DNA of 64,000 nucleotides, from assembly GCA_033064195.1 (NCBI GenBank), contig JARBJD010000053.1:124001-188000 (forward strand), given 5' to 3'. Source of the DNA: Blattamonas nauphoetae (taxonomy: Eukaryota > Preaxostyla > Oxymonadida). A model generated the notes under the pieces. That model saw only the letters and a program-made list of their open reading frames with translations. It did no database searches and was not told where the DNA came from. The translations under genes and the position numbers were made by a program. Positions 22,635 through 32,228 of the stretch are shown here, piece after piece (the stretch's first letter is position 1; the number at the start of each line of letters is the position of its first letter).

Positions 22635-23262
22635 ATGATTTATGCATTGTTCGTGATCAACAATCACGGAACTACCAGACTCTCTCGTTTCTATCAGGCA
22701 ATCGTTTGTTCTCGCTTTTCAATATTCACTCTCTCTTTCTCACTCATTTCTCCTCATATAAGGAATACTCAAAGAAAAAAACACTTGAACGAGATATTTA
22801 TGGTCTAATTGCTAAGGTATTATAAGCTATTTTGTTTACGTTCTCACCATTCTCTAAACATCTCTATCCGCATCGACATTTTCCCAGAGGCCAATTGCTG
22901 CATGCAATTTTATTGAAAACACAGGCATTTGGAGTGATGATAAGAGTCTTAAAATCATCTATCGGACATACGCTACCCTTACCTTCGTTCTTGTTGCAGA
23001 TCAAGCAGAGAATGAGCTAGCAATGCTTGATCTCATCCAAAACTATGTTGAATGTCTCGATGATGCCTTTCAGAACGTCTGTGAGCTTCATCTTATTTTC
23101 CAGCACGAAAAGGTCTCTCTCTTTCATTTCCATTTTCATTTCTGTCAGTGCTTCCAAATTCTCGATGAAATCATTTCAGGTGGTTTGATTTTGGAAACAA
23201 GATCATCTGATGTTCTTCCCCACGTGGCTGCTATGGAAAGACTTGATCGAGCAAGTCGTTAA
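22635..23262 (+). CDS. AP3S: AP-3 complex sigma subunit
   Basis: Four exons (22635-22703, 22763-22816, 22888-23112, 23149-23262) encode 153 residues; introns are 59, 71 and 36 nt. The start MIYALFVINNHGTTRLSRFY matches the AP small-chain opening, and the NNHG wording is typical of AP-3 sigma (FNNHGKPRL). Exon 3 has YRTYATLTFVLVAD and then LDLIQNYVECLDDAFQNVCE, again closest to AP-3 sigma (LDLIQVFVETLDKCFENVCE). The last exon has EIISGGLILET. AP-3 sorts cargo from endosomes to lysosome-like compartments. Splicing is needed to restore the family length of about 150. Confidence 0.88.
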
Positions 23263-23449
23263 TTTTTTATTTTTCTGTTGACACACATTTCACCTCATTT
23301 TGAGAATTACGTTCCCTCTGTCATCGTTTTGTGAAAAGGTGCATAGTCAATGAACGAGACTGTAAAGAAAAAGTATGTGTTCCACCTAGTTCGAGCCCAG
23401 ACAGTGTGGAAGGCACACGCTCAGTGGAAAGGAAAGACGCACAAAAAGT

Positions 23450-24081
23450 TCAAGACTCAAAGAGGTTGATCGTCACACGATAATCGATGTTGTGCAAAAA
23501 CATCCTTTCTGAGAGATTCACGACTGATAAGCTAAGATCGAATGAATCTGCCCACCATCGGTTTGGATGATGTTTATCTCGATTTAGTTTTTCAGCCAAC
23601 AGAAATGAAATCAAAAGGACAGTGCCTAAGTTCCGGGGAGTGATTGGTGATATGTTTGGTTTGTAATTGAATTGTTTGTGGCAAAATGCGAATCTGAGGA
23701 ATAGTATCATTGCATGGATAGTCTCACCAACAGAAAAATGAACTTGGGTATGTATCTGAAAAACGAATAAAGAGACGAGGTCCCTCAATTGACTTCGCGA
23801 CTTGTACGAAGACTTTAGACTTGGGATGTCTTGGTAAATCGTAGCGACGATATTTGAGATGAGGGCATAGAGTGTGGAACTTGAGACAGTTGGGAGTAAG
23901 TAAGCACCTGATAAATAGTGAGGTTTTCCAAGTACACTGGAAAATCTGGAGGACTTTGAAGTTGAAGGAGAGGACTCGCTAAATGACAGAAAATTAAAAT
24001 AAGGAAAGAATACCTGATAAAAAGCTGAAGGGAGGAGGTGGGGAGTGGTGTAGAGCTGTAAAGTTCTCCTACTTCAAGCAT
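23450..24081 (-). CDS. Pho80/P-type cyclin
   Basis: Two exons (24081-24014 and 23978-23450) separated by a 35-nt intron encode 198 residues. The cyclin box fits the Pho80 type: IHAMILFLRFAFCH, then NLGTVLLISFLLAEKLNRD, and SVVNLSERMFLHNIDYRV, corresponding to the RLLITSVMVAAKFLDD and LELEFLFGLDFRL blocks. In place of the usual DDRYYNN loop it has NRDKHHPNRWWAD. Such cyclins pair with Pho85/CDK5-like kinases. It converges on AP-3 sigma with a gap of 187 bases. The partner kinase cannot be told from here. Confidence 0.75.
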
Positions 24082-24171
24082 AATATGAGAAGAAAGATCC
24101 TACCCATTGAACCCGTTCCCAGGAATTTCTGAGACGTGTTTACTTCATTCATAACTTACCCAATCCCCTCT

Positions 24172-25449
24172 ATGTCATCTAATATTCCTGTTACTGATCA
24201 TACTCTATCCATATCTCCCCCAAAACAAGAAAATCCGCCATCTCCTGCCGAACAAGAAAGACCACAACCATCCTCAGACACCACCAATGCCCCAACACCT
24301 CCTCGAAATCCGAATACAACACCGAAGAACATTTGGTTTCCGAAGCTACAGATGGTGTGTCCACGTGGAGTGGAAGAAGAGATTGATGGATTTGTTGGAC
24401 AGCGTGAATTTGTGGCAAACAATGCGAACTTTTCGAAAATTGAGATGATTCGAGTGGCATTGGAGAAATTTGTTGTGGGAGTTCTTCCCACAGCATCTGG
24501 AGTTGAACTATTTGGGTCAGCTCGCTCGACAACGATGATTCCCCATTCTGACCTTGACTTCACAATTATTCTCAATCAAGAGATTGAAAATCCAGAAGAT
24601 TTACTGGGAGAAGTGAAGGATGTCATGAAAGAGGATGGAACTTTCACTGTGGAGGAGTTTGTCCCTGCTGGAAAACTGACCAACATCAAATGTTCAACCA
24701 ACATGCAAATTTGGGATCAAGATGAAGGGACTACACTACAGACTCCTTTTTTAACCAAATTTGATTTGGTCGTTGAAAATAGAATTGGAATGGCGTCATG
24801 CGATCTCATCAGAACTTATTGTTCTTTCGATCCTCGGGTTCGGCCGTTCCTCCTTCTTGTCAAACGATTTGCCAAAGCTAAGGGGATTGCACAAGCCGCC
24901 AGACAGACACTTAGTTGCCATGCCTGGAATTTGTCGTGTTTATGCTTTCTCCAAATCTGCAATCCACCAATCATCCCAAATCTGCAGTCGGAAGATTACA
25001 TTTCGGCATCTGATCAAACACTTGTGATTGATAGGATGTGTGGTGAGAGCCATATCAGATTTAGCAGTGATATGGGCCCATGGCAATCGAGACAGGCTGG
25101 ACTGATTCCTAACCCGAATAGCAAACTACAATCAATTTCTCCACGTCCCATCAACGAACAATCTCTCGGATCCATCTTTCTCTCATATCTTGAGTTTCTG
25201 GGCATGCACTACGACAATAAAATGGCACTCTCTTTGAAGCATGGTGGACTCGTCTCAACAGAATCTATCTCACATCTGATCAAACAAGAGCATCGCCCAT
25301 CTCGATATGTGATTGTGGAGCCTTTTGAATTTATGAGAAACGCGGCAGTGTCTGTCCAGAAGACAGCTTACATCAAGAAACCAGTGACGGCTGCAGCAAA
25401 ATATCTCCAAGCAGGTGGTTCGTTTCTTCAGCTCATTTCGTCGAAATAG
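24172..25449 (+). CDS. Single-unit Cid1/TUTase-like nucleotidyltransferase
   Basis: One exon, 425 residues. The catalytic motif is LFGSARSTTMIPHSDLDFTI (GS, then the first two aspartates in DLD), with the third aspartate in KFDLVVENRIG. The central domain reads RVRPFLLLVKRFAKAKGI and WNLSCLCFLQICNPPIIPNLQ, the wording of non-canonical poly(A)/poly(U) polymerases. A PAP-associated segment SPRPINEQSLGSIFLSYLEF follows. These enzymes add nucleotides to RNA 3' ends. The start at 24172 is the first ATG in the homologous stretch; a longer form would need a non-ATG start. Bases from about 24130 to 24539 are nearly identical to 41509-41921 in the four-unit gene, then diverge sharply. Confidence 0.82.
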   Translation: MSSNIPVTDHTLSISPPKQENPPSPAEQERPQPSSDTTNAPTPPRNPNTTPKNIWFPKLQMVCPRGVEEEIDGFVGQREFVANNANFSKIEMIRVALEKFVVGVLPTASGVELFGSARSTTMIPHSDLDFTIILNQEIENPEDLLGEVKDVMKEDGTFTVEEFVPAGKLTNIKCSTNMQIWDQDEGTTLQTPFLTKFDLVVENRIGMASCDLIRTYCSFDPRVRPFLLLVKRFAKAKGIAQAARQTLSCHAWNLSCLCFLQICNPPIIPNLQSEDYISASDQTLVIDRMCGESHIRFSSDMGPWQSRQAGLIPNPNSKLQSISPRPINEQSLGSIFLSYLEFLGMHYDNKMALSLKHGGLVSTESISHLIKQEHRPSRYVIVEPFEFMRNAAVSVQKTAYIKKPVTAAAKYLQAGGSFLQLISSK

Positions 25450-25573
25450 CGGAGAGTGTTTGATATTTATGCTGAAATAGTGGAAGGACGAGCCACAGAA
25501 ACAAGTTTTCTGGTTTCGGTCTTGATCGAATTCCATCATAATAATAAAATTAAGAAACCGTTTGAAATGATGA

Positions 25574-26364
25574 TTATGTGAAAAGAGTATTTCCTTTTCC
25601 GAAAGAACTCGCCCGGACAGTCTGCTTGAATGTCGAAATCATTTCTGGCGTCTTCTCGAAATGCGCGGCAGCTGTTTGTGATTCAAGGAATGGAGGATGT
25701 AGAACTGGTAGACATGCAAGGAGATTCGTTGATGACAGAAGACTATCAGTCAAGACTGTCAACACTGAGACAGCTGGAATTCCACGAGCTTCACACTGTG
25801 AAAAAAGTGGTGATATGTGAATGAAAAAGCAGACATATGAAAGAACAACAGCAGGAACCCCCGACAGAACCGGTGGGGAATCGAGATGAGCAATATTCAG
25901 TGAACTAAGATTTGTGGCCTGAAGAAATCCATAATAAGAAGGAAAAAAACTGGATATTTTGATGTTGACACATAGAAAAGAGACGGTTCCTCCGGTATTT
26001 CCTTCAGAGTTGTTGATTGTTGAAGAGAGAACGAGTCTGTGTGTCCGAGTGTGACGACGCTGAAGAAAGTGCTCAAGAAGAGAGAAATACTTATCAAATG
26101 AGAGTGCACCAAGAATTGTCCGAATGTATATTCTTGATAGCTCGTCTGGGATTGCGAATCCAATCGATAGGAAGGCACAATTCGAAAAATGTTCCGATGT
26201 GAACAGAGAGATTTGTTGGAGATTTGATGCGTGAGTTTTACTCGAAAATGGCGGCTAGAGCGTTGGGATGGTGACATGAGATGTTTATTGATGACTGATG
26301 ATCCAGAAATAGTGCACACTGTTTTTCCGCCCGGAGAAACGGAGAAAATTAAGCGTTCTTTCAT
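25574..26364 (-). CDS. PSMG1: Proteasome assembly chaperone 1-like (PSMG1/PAC1)
   Basis: Five exons (26364-26296, 26254-26091, 26059-25972, 25918-25835, 25795-25574) join in phase to 208 residues; introns are 41, 31, 53 and 39 nt. The C-terminal part reads GVPAVVLSY, CEARGIPAVSVLTVLTDSLL and NLLACLPVL, which lines up with the LPAAVLSYCQVWKIPAILYLCYTD block of animal PSMG1. The N-terminal half is less clear. PSMG1-PSMG2 promotes assembly of the proteasome alpha ring. The first donor (GTCATC) is poor, so exon 1 is the weakest part. On the opposite strand several short open frames overlap; they do not read like protein families. Confidence 0.6.
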
Positions 26365-26426
26365 CTCAAGAACAAATAGAGTTGTCAAGAAGCAATGCCC
26401 AGAGCCTAAGTGATTGAATAAAGAAG

Positions 26427-26699
26427 TTAAAGAAGGATGACAAGACCGTAATGTCCGATGAAGAGTGTCGAGAAGTGTTTCTTCTCTTTTCCCTCTTCCG
26501 ACCGATATTCTAATATTGGAGGTTGGGCAAGACTTGGTTGTGGTTGTAAAAGATCCTCTTGCATGAGATCAGCCACGCTGAGACGTGGTTCTACCTGTTC
26601 ATCGTCGCCAATCATGATTATGGATCCAGTCAGTGACTGACAATAAAGATGAATATTCAATTTTCGTGAAGTGAAATCTCTTTTAACATGATGCTCCAT
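26427..26699 (-). CDS. Small ORF, possibly PSMG4-like
   Basis: 90 residues without splicing. The segment LNIHLYCQSLTGSIIMIG followed by RLSVADLM resembles the VHFHVMRLTDSLFLWVG...LAVAM part of proteasome assembly chaperone PSMG4. The tail after residue 60 does not match and may hide an intron. It lies 14 bases after the METTL13 stop and 62 bases before the PSMG1 start, all on one strand. If right, two proteasome chaperone genes sit side by side. The similarity is short, so this is tentative. Confidence 0.35.
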   Translation of the reverse strand: MEHHVKRDFTSRKLNIHLYCQSLTGSIIMIGDDEQVEPRLSVADLMQEDLLQPQPSLAQPPILEYRSEEGKEKKHFSTLFIGHYGLVILL

Positions 26700-26713
26700 T
26701 GAGAAGCATCAAT

Positions 26714-29281
26714 TTAGTGTTGTTTACTCTTTGCTGTCTTGTGTTGTGACAGATCCAGAACATCCGAGAGAGCTAATGATTGAAGAATCCATTGATGGTG
26801 CTCTGCATTGACATGTTTGAACTTGTTGAGGGTCTGAACATCGGTGATGTGCTTGAGGAACTTGTCACAGCATGATTGGATGGTATCAATCGTTATTGTT
26901 GACGGCTCTTGCGAAAAGCAAACTAAAACACTGCAAAACATCACAAAACGGAAAGGACACACTCATATCCAGTATCTACAACAGGGACGGAGACAATGGT
27001 GTGAAATTGTGGGGCAAGGAGAGAGGGGAGACTGGGTGTATTTGGAGGGGAGCAGCAGCGGATGATGGCGACCCCAGAAGGCGATAGGCTGGCTTTCTGA
27101 GAAGAGAAGGACGAGAGAGAAGAGAAAGGGGAAGGAGAAGAGAAGGATGAAGGAGAGAGATTCAGACCAGATCAACAAAGAAGGAGCTCGTGCGGAGGGC
27201 GAGAGGAGGAGAGTAATTCAGTTTGTTTTCAGTTCGTCCGTTCAGATTGACAATCACAACGTCGAACGCCTTGCCCTCTTTCCGATCCGAATTCCTAGCA
27301 GTCTCGTTGAGAAACACGTCTGCTTCGGCAGTTGTCACTTTTAGTCCGTCGGTCGGTCTCAGAAACCCGAAACAGTCGCGTGCGAGCGGCTCAAGGGAGG
27401 AGTCGTTGTCGACAGCATCGATGAAGAGAGATGGAGCAGATGGTTCAGTTGACGAGAGGAGAGAACGGAGGAACAAAGCAAGAACACCCATCCCACGGCC
27501 GAGAACAGCACAGCGGAGAGGGCGAGTTGGGGCACAGACAAGGAGTGGTGAGAGCGAGGTGGCGAAAAGGAAGGCGAACGACGAAACGATAGCACGGTCG
27601 ACGTGTGAAGACGGGCGGAGATGGTCGAAATAAACCAGCTCTTCACCGTCCTGCTTCATCCGCAGGACACGACACTCACTTTGGATGACGTGAGGACTGT
27701 GGAAGAAGACGAGTCTGCGATGGGTTTCGGTTGCAACGCCTTTCTCCTCGTCGGGCACCTCCACAACCACGTCCTCCACGCGGTACAGCCCATTCTTCTC
27801 CGTCCAGCCTTCCCTGATGGGCTCGCGGAGACCGATTGGGTTCTGGGCGAGGGTGACGAAGGGGGTGGTGGCGTTCGAAGAGACAGCCGCTGCTGGAAGA
27901 ACCTTTTTGACAAACGGTGTGACGTCGTTTTGAATGAGAGCGAACGGCCTCTGGGAGGGTTCTCCAAACGAGAGGAAGATGGCACGAAGAGCGGGCGACC
28001 CGCTGATCAGAGACAGCTGTCCTGCTTCTGTCCCAAACAGCCACTCGTCCTGTCTTCCCTGCGGGACAACGAAGACGGCACAGGGCGATGGAGTGGGTCC
28101 TCCTTCGAAGACAGCTGGGTGGACGTCGAGAAGCTGGATGGAATATGAGAGACGGGGAAGTGGAGAAGCAGGGACAGCTTCCAGAACGATGGTGTGGGGG
28201 ATAGCTGTGAAGATGGGAATGCGTGGGGAGACGAGGAGGGCGGAGGAATCGAAAGAGGGCGGTGAGGAGAAGAGAGAATTTGGGGCGAAGCATGAGAATG
28301 CAAAGAACTTGAGAAGATCGATGATGGGAAGGAGAGAGGAGGCCGTGTATGGAGGCGGGCTTGTTGGGAGACTCGGAGGCATCGGGAAGAGGAATTTCCG
28401 CTGGTAATGGAGTCCGTTGTTGTCTGCGACAACTATGGTGATTGTCTGTGGTGCAGCTGATTCGGTGAGGCGAGGTATGGCACAAAAAGCACAAAGAGGC
28501 GATGGTAGAGGTTGGTCGGTCGAGCTTAGCTCAAAAAAGTGATCTGGTCGTTCGTGGAACGTCGACGGTCTTTGTGTTGTAATAACGAGACGAATATCAA
28601 ATGATGACGAGGAAAATGTATGAAGAAGGGTTGTAATGCGAGTCATGTTCAGAGGAAGAACAGTAAAGTACATATGGTTGTGTCGAATGAGCGGCACGAG
28701 TTTCTTTGTGAATTCGACCAATGGTGAATCTAATCTCTGAAATAGTCTAAAGAACAAAAATATACACGAGAAAGCTTTTTGTGGATGACATTCGAATGGA
28801 GATCAACGATAACAGAGAGGTTCTTTTTAGACGGAAGCTCCTATGATGAAAAATAGAATATTTCATAATGTATGATAAGAAAACGATAATATCAACGAAA
28901 AGCACGTACCTTTTCAATGCTTCCAGGTTCTATGGATGAAACAGAAGCGTAGGTTGATGACTTAAACTGTTTCGTCGAGAATGTGCCAGATTCACCAATA
29001 ATCACAAGATCTTTCAAGTGGACTGCAGCAGAGTTGAGAACAAGTGACGAACATGCTTGTGAAATTGTATTCCTGATGGGATGATTGTTTACCGCCAGAA
29101 CAAAAGATGAGAGACAAAATTGAAGAAAAATGGTGGTATACGAGTCAAAAGTGTGTAAAACGAAGAAGAAATCATCCCAAGCATTTGTATCTTGGATTAC
29201 TTCAGGCTCTAGCATTGAGTGACGTACGATGACGATTCTCCATGGGTTGATCAAAATGCACCTCCAAGTCTTTGAAATCAT
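26714..29281 (-). CDS. METTL13: METTL13-like dual methyltransferase (eEF1A-KNMT)
   Basis: The 3' half is clear: CAVFVVPQGRQDEWLFG matches FAIFIIPQGRETEWLFG of METTL13, HSPHVIQSECRVL matches the NVVQSEARVL region, and the spermidine-synthase-like methyltransferase has VLGRGMGVLALF and DAVDNDSS. Introns at 27097-27167 (71 nt) and 26931-26962 (32 nt) are in phase and restore LSPSGVAIIRC and VLVCFSQEP. Upstream exons (about 29281-28910, a piece starting near 28840, then 28750 downward) give a degenerate motif I, DLVIIGESGTFS, where VVGCGNSELS is usual; their joins are not fully solved. METTL13 methylates the N-terminus and Lys55 of eEF1A. The N-terminal methyltransferase looks weakened. The start lies only 33 bases from the hAT-like element. 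Confidence 0.72.
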
Positions 29282-29306
29282 GAGTTGAACATTATCTCAT
29301 GTGATA

Positions 29307-29314
29307 CTTATACC
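29307..29314. repeat. Target site duplication, left copy of element A
   Basis: CTTATACC directly precedes TAGGCATGG of the element and is repeated exactly at 32221-32228, after CCATGCCTA. An 8-bp duplication is typical of hAT transposition. The shared stretch can be read as 10 bp if one base is taken off each terminus. Confidence 0.85.
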
Positions 29315-29426
29315 TAGGCATGGCTGACCGGCACTGACCGGTCAGTTTTCATCGAAAAGTACTGACGGTCACTGACCGGAGAAATGAGGGAACCCATAAT
29401 CCAGAGTTACCATTTCTCCGAAGTGG
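29315..29426. repeat. 112-bp terminal block of element A
   Basis: This block (TIR, then repeated TGACCGG/GGTCA motifs, then GAACCCATA and TTTCTCCGAAGTGG) matches the reverse complement of 53397-53508, with equal length and few changes. The dense short GACCGG/CCGGTC motifs may be transposase binding sites. Confidence 0.75.
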
Positions 29427-29725
29427 ATTCATCGAAAACTGCATTTCGCATCGATACCGTGAGTATTCGTGATCTGTCTTCGGATATACAACAAATGTAT
29501 AATTTTCACTTCTATTCATCTCTTGCTAACTTATTCTTGGACATTTTTACCAGTTATAAGTACAAAAGGCAATTATGGGTTGCTCTTTGACATTTTTTCG
29601 TATTCTCCAAGTTAAGTTAACACTCTTGTTTTCTCACTTCGGCTTTTTTTGAATCACAGAGTTTTGAAGAGGATTGAAACACTTTATGAATGAAGTGGGA
29701 ACGACGCCACTACTCATTGCTGTCA

Positions 29726-30505
29726 TCACTTCTTTCCTCCCCACTTCGTGCCCACCAAATCGATGGCAGACTTTAGTGGAGGAGCACACGAATGAGGAGT
29801 ACTCTGACGGGGGAGGGAGAGCATTCTGACTCTTGTTTGGTGGGCGATGGATGGACGAGAGGGGTGTAGGACAGGGCGAGGGGCGAGTGGTGTGAAGGGT
29901 GTTGGGGACGGCGTGGTCAGGAGGGGTGGTGCCTTCAGGACGTCGGGTGCTTCCTGCGGCAGCGAGGGGAGGAAGGGGAGAACGAACGGTGAATTGGGAG
30001 TGGTCTGCTTTGTGGGTGGGGTGCGCTCGGCCTGCGGGAGGACCACCGAGAGTGGTCGATCCAGCACGTGCTGCGAGTCCGCTGATGGATTGGGATCGAC
30101 AGCGAGTTTTGTGAAGTGCGGGAGGGTGAGGAGTTATGTTGGGGAGGGCTGTGTCCGTCCAGGCGACCGTGCTGGAGGAGATTGACGGATCAGAAGAGAC
30201 AAGCGGGGTTTGGAGGCTGGCTGTGTTCCAAGAACGGTGATCGTAGTGGGAAGCTTCTGCTCGGCTGGCTGAGAACTCGCCCCGTCCGTGCAGTGCGTAG
30301 GAGGGGGAGCAGCCGACGAGCTCCGAAGCACGTCAGCTGCGTCTGTCCTGTCCAGCTGGGGGTGGCGATCAGTGAGGTTGGGAGTGCTGACAGACTCGCC
30401 TGTGCTCTTCAGGAGAGAGAGGGGGAGCAGCGCGTGGCTGTTGAGGTTCAATCGCTGCAGTCCCAAGGTGTGCTGAGCAGGCTGGGCCGGTGTCTTCTCC
30501 AGCAC
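29726..30505 (-). other. Pro/Ser-rich open frames after the cyclin gene
   Basis: Two Pro/Ser/Thr-rich open stretches (30505-30134 and 30118-29726) follow the cyclin stop on the same strand and in one frame, separated by one stop codon. The last ends in DLVGTKWGGKK. They could be further exons of the cyclin tail joined by introns I could not place, or decayed sequence. There is no known domain. Confidence 0.3.
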
Positions 30506-30514
30506 CGCATCTGA

Positions 30515-32045
30515 TCAATTAGGCGAGAGACAATTGAGCACGAGCTTTGGAAGCGGAGAGTACGGCAGGATCAGCTGTGTTGGGGTGCGGGGGGCAGTCG
30601 GGTTGGCAAGCGTGGCTGGCGATGGCGCTGGTTGTGTCGGGGAGAAGAACACGGGCGAAACGCTGGTGCCGACAGGAGGAGTGACAGCAAGCGACGGTGG
30701 AAGGGTCGGAAACAAATAAGAGGACGGCTGGATGCCTTTCATCTGCAGAAGATGGGCGAGCGGGAAGGCGAAGGAAGTTGTTGTGGGGTGCGTCACGGGC
30801 GGCAGGGATGACTGTTTGTCAGTGAAGAAGAAGCTGCCTGTTAGTCCCTCGGGATCATTGGGCGACGACGCAGGTGGGGGTGAACCGTTATTTCCCCACG
30901 ACAGTGTCTGTTGGACAGATCCATACGATCGGTACCGAAATAGTGAATATGATAGGGTTTGGGGCAGAGGATAGAAATAGTGTGCAACATCAAGCGATTT
31001 AGTCTGTGGAACGGGCGGGAAAGAGCCAGACTCGGCGGTGATGTGAGGGGGCGTCGGCGGGATGGCACTGAAGTCTTCCTGGGCCATCAAGAAGCTTTCC
31101 CGCTGCGCTTCGAGTTTGTGGCGTTCGCGGTCTTCGCTGAGACGCCGACTGGCTGGAATAAACACTTTGGAGTGCACGGTCAGCGAAGACAGCGTCGATA
31201 TGGAAGAAAACGGAGTGGAGACTGAAAGGAGAGGTTGGGAAACATGATGAGAAGCAGAGAGACTTCATAGAACAATGATGAACACACTTTCCAGATTGGA
31301 AGGTTGTTTCGTGTCGATCGACAAGTCTGATGACTCCGTTTTGGCAGAAAGCTGCGAGCCTGCCAGCGGTGGATATACAGTGTCGCGGATCCTGTGGAAA
31401 AACTGCTCGAAGTGACAGACGTCAAAGGGGAGCGAGTACACAAGGAGCGACAGGAGGGTACGCTCCATGTCGTTGAAGATAGTCGGAGCGATGCCTCCGA
31501 GGTGGGCGTAGTGCTTGTTGAAGAAAAATTGGTCGTCGAGATACTTTGTGGAGACAACGGTGCTGAAGGGAAGATGAAAAGGAGAGGAGATGAAACGCTG
31601 TGAGGAAGAGGGTGTGGGCGTTGTGAGAGGTGAAGCGCACGCCACAGTCTGTCCGGAGACACTCGATGTACAAAAGAGCGATCACGAAGCAGAAAGGAGA
31701 ACAGTTCATTCTCAACATCAGTCTGAAAGCACAGAGGCGATCAAGGAAAATGAGGTAAAATGATGAAAAAGTGAAAGGAAAGTGCGTACAAATCAAGACA
31801 TATTGACAGAGATGGTAAGTGCGGTGAGCTTTCGAAGAGCCAGATTGTGTCGGAGTCTTGGCTTGTGCTTGACTACGAGTCACGACGTGAAACCTGGTCG
31901 AGAGCATAAAGTTTCACGATTGCAAAAGCACTCGCTCCGTCAACATCGTGGAGATCTTTTGGGCTGTGTTTGCTGATCGATTCGTGGTATGTTGGTGAAT
32001 GTGATGTGTGAGATCAACAATCCCATTGTTGTAGGATATCTCCAT
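30515..32045 (-). CDS. Pho80/P-type cyclin carried by element A
   Basis: Five exons (32045-31932, 31872-31790, 31722-31597, 31562-31288, 31221-30515) join in phase to 434 residues; introns are 59, 67, 34 and 66 nt. The cyclin box reads LPSLSICLDLLMLRMNCS, FVIALLYIECL, TVVSTKYLDDQFFFNKHYAH and LGGIAPTIFNDMERTLLS, matching Pho80/CYCP (SI..YL.RI.KY.S, ALIYIDRL, AAKFLDDRYYNNAYYAKVGG). A long Pro/Ser-rich tail follows. All exons, introns and 175 bases of upstream DNA lie within the element, so the gene appears to have been captured as genomic DNA. The last exon could continue past 30515 by another splice. The first donor (GTGCTT) is weak. Confidence 0.65.
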
Positions 32046-32152
32046 GATACGGAAAAAGGAGGCTTCCGATCGGCTTCTGCAAGCAAATCTTGATATGTAT
32101 ATCCGCTTGCTCGCCGATTTCTGGATTATAGAAAGTGATTTATAGAAGAGCT

Positions 32153-32220
32153 GAGATCTGACCCTTTTAATTATTCCAGGGTGACACTGACCGGCACTTT
32201 TGGCCGGTCAGCCATGCCTA
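32153..32220. repeat. 68-bp terminal block of element A
   Basis: Read from the outside in, this is TAGGCATGGCTGACCGGCC, then AAAAGTGCCGGTCAGTGTCA and finally AAAGGGTCAGATCTC. It matches 50163-50230 of element B over the same 68 bp, with most differences in the middle. The inner GGGTCAGATCTC lies about 110 bases before the cyclin start codon. Confidence 0.75.
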
Positions 32221-32228
32221 CTTATACC
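32221..32228. repeat. Target site duplication, right copy of element A
   Basis: Exact repeat of CTTATACC from 29307-29314. Confidence 0.85.

Larger units (their letters stand above)
29315..32220. mobile_element. hAT-like gene-carrying DNA element A
   Basis: The element is 2,906 bp, bounded by inverted ends TAGGCATGGCTGACCGGC (18 bp, perfect) and by an 8-bp target duplication CTTATACC on both sides. The left 112 bp and the right 68 bp match the ends of element B (50163-53508) in the opposite orientation, base for base in length. Inside there is no recognisable transposase. Instead a five-exon cyclin gene and Pro/Ser-rich open frames fill it, with higher GC than the flanks. TAGGC... and the 8-bp duplication fit the hAT superfamily. 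It must have been moved by a transposase encoded elsewhere. The element lies 33 bases upstream of METTL13. Confidence 0.8.

Noticed and set aside
23351-23468. 39-codon lysine-rich open frame between AP-3 sigma and the cyclin
   Set aside because: It starts with ATG and has a protein-like composition, but it overlaps the end of the cyclin gene, matches no family I know and is too short to judge.
25578-26413. Several plus-strand frames of 60-80 codons, some protein-like
   Set aside because: The minus strand assembles into five in-phase exons with PSMG1 likeness, which explains the openness of the other strand.
31872-31892. Possible 21-nt intron in the element A cyclin
   Set aside because: A longer intron from a GT in exon 1 joins in phase and links the ATG to the cyclin box, so the extreme case is not needed.
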